Shown one piece after another: positions 60,701 to 64,000 of a stretch of DNA of 64,000 bases. Positions within the stretch are counted from its first letter, which is position 1; every line of letters begins with the position of its first letter. A program made the position numbers and the translations under genes. The DNA is from Pycnopodia helianthoides (lineage: Eukaryota; Echinodermata; Asteroidea; Forcipulatida; Asteriidae), in NCBI GenBank assembly GCA_032158295.1, contig CM063243.1, forward strand, positions 14,104,931-14,168,930, read 5' to 3'. The notes under the pieces are model-generated. The model did not search any database. It had not been told where the DNA came from and saw nothing but the letters and a program-made list of their open reading frames with translations.

Positions 60701-63700
60701 TTCTCATGATGGCATAAATAAACTGATCCATTGCACTCTGCACTTTTAATTAGTGCATAGAACGATCATAACTGCAAACACGCGACCAAAAAATGCCTGA
60801 CAAGTTCTGCACATTCAAATCCACAACAAGCTGGAAGGAAATATTTTCCATTTGGATTGCTGTGTTGTAACTTTTGTGTGATGCAGGCAATGTTCTTCCC
60901 TTGCAGCATTGACTTTGTGACACTGACTTGAAGATAGACAATAAAGCCTTAATTTGATAAAGGGCCATTTAGAAGAGGTTGATGGTTTCTTGTAGTTTTA
61001 TTAACATTTATATTGGCTGTACCTTTTTGGGAGAAACTTGGTTAGAATGTCATTGCAGTAAACTTGGTTTCCATTGCATTTTGACTGATCCTGTGTTTTT
61101 TAATATTTAATTTGAATTGATAAGTTATTAAATTGAATCTGGTTTTGTTAAAAACATTTGATAACATTTCTCTGAGCATGATTTGAATTTATTTATTTGT
61201 GTTTTTTTTTTCAGTTTTGGTTTCCCAGCCTGATTAAATTTTCATATTTCTCAGAGTTTTGTCATGTTTTTTAAAAGTATCACTCTTGTGTCTTCACAGG
61301 TTTAATACGAGCCATCAAGAGATGCATAACTGACCAGCCATCATCTTTACAGCAGATTTTCATCTCAGATTCCAAGGGTTGGTCATCGCTGGTGGAGAAG
61401 CTCCTCGGGACTCTCCAAGACGTCACTCAATTTATCCTCCTCATTCTGTCAGGGAAGAGGGCATCTCCTCTGTCGACCGAGAAAGATGTTACTGGCTTGG
61501 ACGGTAGATCGGCAATGGCGCCCTCATTCGGCCAGATGGGAGAGGCTATTGAGGGGCTGATAACAGACTTGGCTGCCTACAGGATCAACGATGATGATGA
61601 TTATGATGGAGCTAGGGAAGAGAAGATGATGGCGCTGTCTGAAGAGCATCAGTTGATTCTAGCTTGTTGTTGGCTCAATCTTAAGGTGATGCATCAAGTC
61701 ACTACGTTGTTAGGATTTCGTTTTACAGGATAGATTTGGACTTTAAAAAATCTTACAATCTGCAAAATTTATGAATGGATTAAGGAAAAGTAGCAGATTC
61801 ACTTTCGGATCATTCTTAAGGAAAAATCAACTGACAGATCCTTCATCAAGACTTTATGGTTCCTTTCCCTGCCTTTCATCTTCGTGGACCCTGTTTCGAA
61901 TCCTACTTCAGAGTGGAGCCTTGCATATGGATTGGGTTTTCAGTCCCTACCTAATTGCATGGGTTTTCCCCATTAAAGGTTTTCCCCCCCAACTCTAAAA
62001 CTTGACATTTCTTCATCGTCTCTCATTCATCCTGTTATTGGTGCATGTGCTGTTGGATGTGTAATGTAAAAAATGATAAAGACACCTTTCTTTACACTAA
62101 AGTCATATTTTGAAATAAATAATCAGATTCGAAAAAAATTGTTGCCAAACACATTTTTCCTTTTTCCTTTGGTTTTTGTTGCAGGAATGTAGTTTGCTTA
62201 TAGGAGCCTTAGTAGAAACGATGCCGTTATGTCACGAGCATGACGATGGTGTATTGACCTATGACCAACTGACCCTCATGGCCAACTTACTGGTGGAGAT
62301 CCTTACAAGATGCAGGCACAAGGTAAAAAAATGTAACTTTTACCAGTTTTACCATTGCTCTACATATCATAATGTACATTTGTATATTTTTTATTAGCAA
62401 TTAAAACGATCTCTTGTTTATTACTACACACAAAGATCCTTGTCATTTGATTGGTGGAATGCGTGTCAAGTGTCATCGTTTTTTGTTTGGCCATGTATTT
62501 ATTGCCGTGACGTTAGATCGTCGTAACCGTTGTATATGGAAATAAATATAGGACAGTTTGATTGATTTTCGCTGCTTAAATTCTCAGCGTTGTTCCCAAA
62601 ACAATCATTCCCGCTCATTCGCCCAAACAAGGCAAGGTTGTGTCACGGCTGTTGTCTACATGGAGTCGTCCATGTTATTTGGGAGGTGTTTGTAGAGTTT
62701 TAGGAGGGTAGTGTGGACGAGTTTCCATGTCTATTTTGTGTCAATTGTTAACCATTTTCTAATGACAAGGATCCGTGTGTGAGTTATATAAAAAAAATAT
62801 TAAATGCATCTCGTTTGTGAATTGTCACAGAATGTACTCACTCGGTGAAATAGAATAGTCCAGATTTCACCTTGCGATTATATTCCGAGACAATGCACTC
62901 ACATGCGTTCAATATTTGTATTATAATAATTAAACTACTGCTGTAGAGTGCAAATCATCTGGATATTTTGGACTGTATATGTTGTTAAATGGCAAGAGTT
63001 TTTCCCGTCCTTATAACATGCAAACCAAACATGCTCTTTGTGTAGGGTGCCATAGAGGGTTGCAATCAGGGCTTTGCAAAGCTGTGCTCCAGGCTACTGG
63101 CCAGTCAGCAACCCAAACTGCAGTCCCTACCCAAGACCCTACTGGATAAGGTGATTGGGTTAGTCACCAGCGAAGGAGCGGAGTCGTCATTCACAAAGAA
63201 AAGTGCAGGGCTCCCTCTGTTGGTGGAATCCATTGTCAGTGCCGAGCCAAGAGGACGAGAGGTGAGGCGATTATGAAGTTATTTGTGTGTGTTTGATATC
63301 TTCACGTGTGAGAAATCACAGCTGGTGTTATTGCAAAATACGTAATGTAATCAAAATCCATTGAAAACTAAACTTATGCAAAGTAGATCTCAGGCCTGAT
63401 GAAGCACGTGCCATTCTGTCAAAATGAATCTAATGTTGCTTAAAGGCAGACTTGATCAATGGCAGCTTACCACCCAACCTCAGCAAATAATTCTCTGGAT
63501 CCACCCTTGATTAAAACTATGATAAACCTCTACTCTACCATTGAGTGTTCTTTACTATTGAAGGTCAACAAGTTAATTTCGTTCCCTTGGAGACCACAAC
63601 TCCCTGAGGCGCAAATTTTTCCAGGATAATTTGATAGTTCTACCAGCTAAACACCACTTAAAACCGAATGCTTATCTGTAAATATTTATAATCTTATTAC

Positions 63701-63978
63701 TACCAATGGTTTTCTGCTCTTTTCCATTGAAACAGAGACTGCTCCTAACGTATACCATGGACAGCCTTATGAAGATTGCATCCCAGCCACTCCCTTGGAC
63801 CCCACAGACAATCGGGACCTTCCCCAATCCCATGCCTTAAACATCCTAATGGAACTCTTCCGCTGCTCGGCTGTTGGTACTGACATATTAAGGCATTGCT
63901 CTGAAGCAGTCAAGATGGCCATAGGCGGTTTCGCCTCACCCTGTTGGACGATAAGAAATGGCTCAATGAGGCTTTTTG
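45786..63978 (+). CDS. THADA: THADA, tRNA 2'-O-methylation partner (5' part, 19 exons; truncated by window)
   Basis: A large HEAT/ARM-repeat protein with a DUF2428 domain. Its yeast counterpart Trm732 partners Trm7 for 2'-O-methylation of tRNA position 32. Exons: 45786-45973 (ATG 45774 also possible), 47955-48195, 48762-48882, 49549-49727, 50619-50762, 51282-51399, 52328-52494, 53319-53409, 54080-54315, 55598-55941, 57441-57633, 57878-58457, 58832-58895, 59638-59862, 60380-60564, 61300-61685, 62185-62322, 63046-63261 and 63736-63978. Junction phases agree throughout. Family marks: WQEWQSPVDGV, RGILTCC, AWHVKGRY, FGSLFPGACYQRRRAAMEIL, CCWLNLKECSLLIGALVE, TKKSAGLPLLVESIVSAEP and HALNILMELFRC...ASPCWTIRNGSMRLF. 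About 1350 codons are present; human THADA has about 1950, so the C-terminal third is off the window. In the last exon the homologous frame (TYTMDSLMKIA) breaks near 63793-63798 and continues one frame over. Acceptor choice AG|AG at 63735/63737 would keep that other frame open. Confidence 0.93.
47163..47245 (+). repeat. 16-bp tandem repeat (gtacgaagtgacttgg)
   Basis: Five units, the first with one change (gtacaaagtgacttgg) and the last truncated to gtacgaagtgacc. The unit resembles the motif scattered through 24185-24785. It lies in THADA intron 1. Confidence 0.85.
49177..49352. mobile_element. Palindromic MITE (agagcaagttcgggtg)
   Basis: The ends agagcaagttcgggtg and cacccgaacttgctct pair perfectly, and gcgactagagtgactag pairs with ctagtcactctagtcgc inside. 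The length is about 176 bases. It lies in THADA intron 3. Confidence 0.85.
50210..50470. mobile_element. Palindromic MITE (ttaagctccacccctta)
   Basis: The left end (gttaagctccaccccttatgtgttgactaatcaca) and right end (tgtgattggtcaatatgttaagggggtggggctta) are imperfect reverse complements. It belongs to the same family as the minisatellite-bearing element at 51501-52106. It lies in THADA intron 4. Confidence 0.75.
51095..51240 (-). mobile_element. tRNA-derived SINE (minus orientation)
   Basis: On the minus strand: a tRNA-like block with tagctcagttggtggagcat and ggttcaaatcccgctcta, then gtcaatttttctttgttcaacc. It is nearly identical to the copy at 54423-54590. The anticodon stem is mismatched, so it is not annotated as a tRNA gene. 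It lies in THADA intron 5. Confidence 0.75.
51501..52106. mobile_element. MITE expanded by an internal 26-bp minisatellite
   Basis: The outer ends (tagatccattaagctctgccc ... gaccaatcacagct on the left; agtgagtggagcttgatggatct on the right) match the element at 50210-50470. Between them, at about 51605-52043, are roughly 17 copies of a 26-base unit, atggctgagttgtttggcacgggcca. Most are identical, with single-base indels only near the right end. Minus-strand open frames of 90-164 codons across it are repeat artefacts. It lies in THADA intron 6. Confidence 0.85.
52923..53173. mobile_element. Palindromic MITE (gggcc-aatgtcatggctctgctta)
   Basis: The ends gggcctaatgtcatggctctgctta and gtaagcagagccatgacattggaccc are reverse complements with few mismatches. 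A half copy of the same family lies at about 23309-23420. It lies in THADA intron 7. Confidence 0.75.
54423..54590 (-). mobile_element. tRNA-derived SINE (minus orientation)
   Basis: The best-preserved copy of the family. On the minus strand it reads gggctagatagctcagttgg, gtagagcaccggcacgttaa, accggaggtcgttggttcaa, atcccgctctagtcaatttt. The loop ACGTTAA would give a GTT (Asn-type) anticodon, but acceptor pairing is poor. It lies in THADA intron 9. Confidence 0.8.
54811..54919. mobile_element. Small palindromic MITE (ctaggtggcagcagac)
   Basis: ctaggtggcagcagacttat and tatgtctgctgccatctag are imperfect reverse complements; aggtaaatcc and gatttacct pair inside. The length is about 109 bases. 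It lies in THADA intron 9. Confidence 0.8.
55400..55444 (+). pseudogene. Duplicated piece of THADA exon 10 within intron 9
   Basis: 45 bases (ttgacctagaggtggggg ... tgatgctgcag) match exon 10 at 55877-55921 with a single difference. That difference turns the Lys codon AAG into TAG. Similarity fades on both sides, apart from a patchy gaagaggaagc-like stretch just upstream. It is not flanked by obvious splice sites. Confidence 0.85.
55963..56360. mobile_element. Palindromic MITE (tttaaaggaacattacag) beside a splice donor
   Basis: The ends tttaaaggaacattacagaa and ttctgtaatgttcctttaaa are perfect inverted repeats. The body is the reverse complement of the copy at 44264-44649. It begins only 22 bases after the end of THADA exon 10 (55941). 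Confidence 0.9.
56533..56913. mobile_element. Palindromic MITE (cttaaaggcacagtacac)
   Basis: The ends cttaaaggcacagtacacat and caattgtgttctgtgctttt are imperfect inverted repeats, continuing as ttggtaat and attaccaa. It resembles in layout, but differs in body from, the neighbouring element at 55963-56360. A 119-codon open frame inside it is not considered a gene. Confidence 0.75.
57182..57412. mobile_element. Palindromic MITE just upstream of a splice acceptor
   Basis: The ends gggcccaatttcatagagct and agctctatgaaattgggccc are perfect inverted repeats; it belongs to the family at 27472-27664. It ends 28 bases before THADA exon 11 (57441), so the branch-point region for that exon must lie in or against the element. 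Confidence 0.9.
59030..59440 (-). repeat. Dispersed repeat, inverted relative of 34905-35180
   Basis: It shares in reverse complement gtggaatac(g/a)g, ggaaaataaagc, tgggacgcag, ttatcttcaag, aacttgacgcgta and aatcaaggattcgagtttgc. The middle also contains words found at 33955-34085 and 62820-62940 (tgtgagtgcattgttg). It lies in THADA intron 13. Confidence 0.6.
62426..62783. mobile_element. Palindromic MITE (cacacaaagatccttgtcatt)
   Basis: The ends cacacaaagatccttgtcatt and aatgacaaggatccgtgtgtg are reverse complements with two mismatches. It is a relative of 34133-34430. It lies in THADA intron 17. Confidence 0.8.
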
Positions 63979-64000
63979 GTGAGTTTTGTCTTTGTAAAAT

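Noticed and set aside
1..64000. CRISPR arrays, bacterial operons, phage or multigene defence systems
   Set aside because: Spliced eukaryotic genes throughout; the tandem repeats have no unique-spacer structure and no associated genes.

Overview
The window is intron-rich, AT-rich animal DNA. It holds many small palindromic (MITE-like) elements, tRNA-derived SINE copies and minisatellites. The gene content (RNF8-type E3, DHTKD1, RNASEH2C, THADA), the short exons with kilobase introns and the repeat style suggest an invertebrate deuterostome. An echinoderm is my best guess; that is inference, since nothing in the window names the species.

Layout. (1) 1-7.4 kb: no recognisable coding exon. It has nested MITEs, a GT-rich minisatellite, a probable non-coding first exon at about 3600-3746, two large inverted-repeat structures (4.0-6.4 kb) and a partial tandem triplication (6.55-7.23 kb). 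(2) 7.47-11.3 kb, + strand: an RNF8-like RING E3 ubiquitin ligase in four coding exons. It has a one-base frame break in an A-run of the coiled-coil exon and a GC-AG intron, and no FHA domain was found. (3) 14.96-34.66 kb, + strand: a complete 21-exon DHTKD1 (2-oxoadipate dehydrogenase E1). I could join it exon by exon with every splice phase consistent, giving 924 aa. (4) 38.79-40.83 kb, - strand: RNASEH2C, four exons, convergent with DHTKD1. (5) 42.63-43.81 kb, + strand: a 104-aa single-pass membrane protein, tentatively SMIM26-like, head-to-head with RNASEH2C. (6) 45.79 kb to the right edge, + strand: the first 19 coding exons of THADA, truncated by the window. Its last visible exon has a one-base frame break, or else uses a shifted splice acceptor.

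The genes are ordinary cellular ones: ubiquitin signalling in DNA repair, mitochondrial lysine/tryptophan catabolism, RNase H2 ribonucleotide removal, a small membrane protein, and a tRNA 2'-O-methylation partner. They are neighbours, not an operon or pathway. I found no new multigene system. The most useful unusual points are: diverged cofactor-pocket motifs in DHTKD1; two one-base frame breaks; two intronic duplications of exon pieces (one copies a splice acceptor, the other carries a stop); MITEs sitting within about 30 bases of THADA splice sites; repeated nesting of one MITE family in another; a foldback element with a telomere-like core; and a 42-bp hairpin between exact 10-bp direct repeats in the RNASEH2C promoter.
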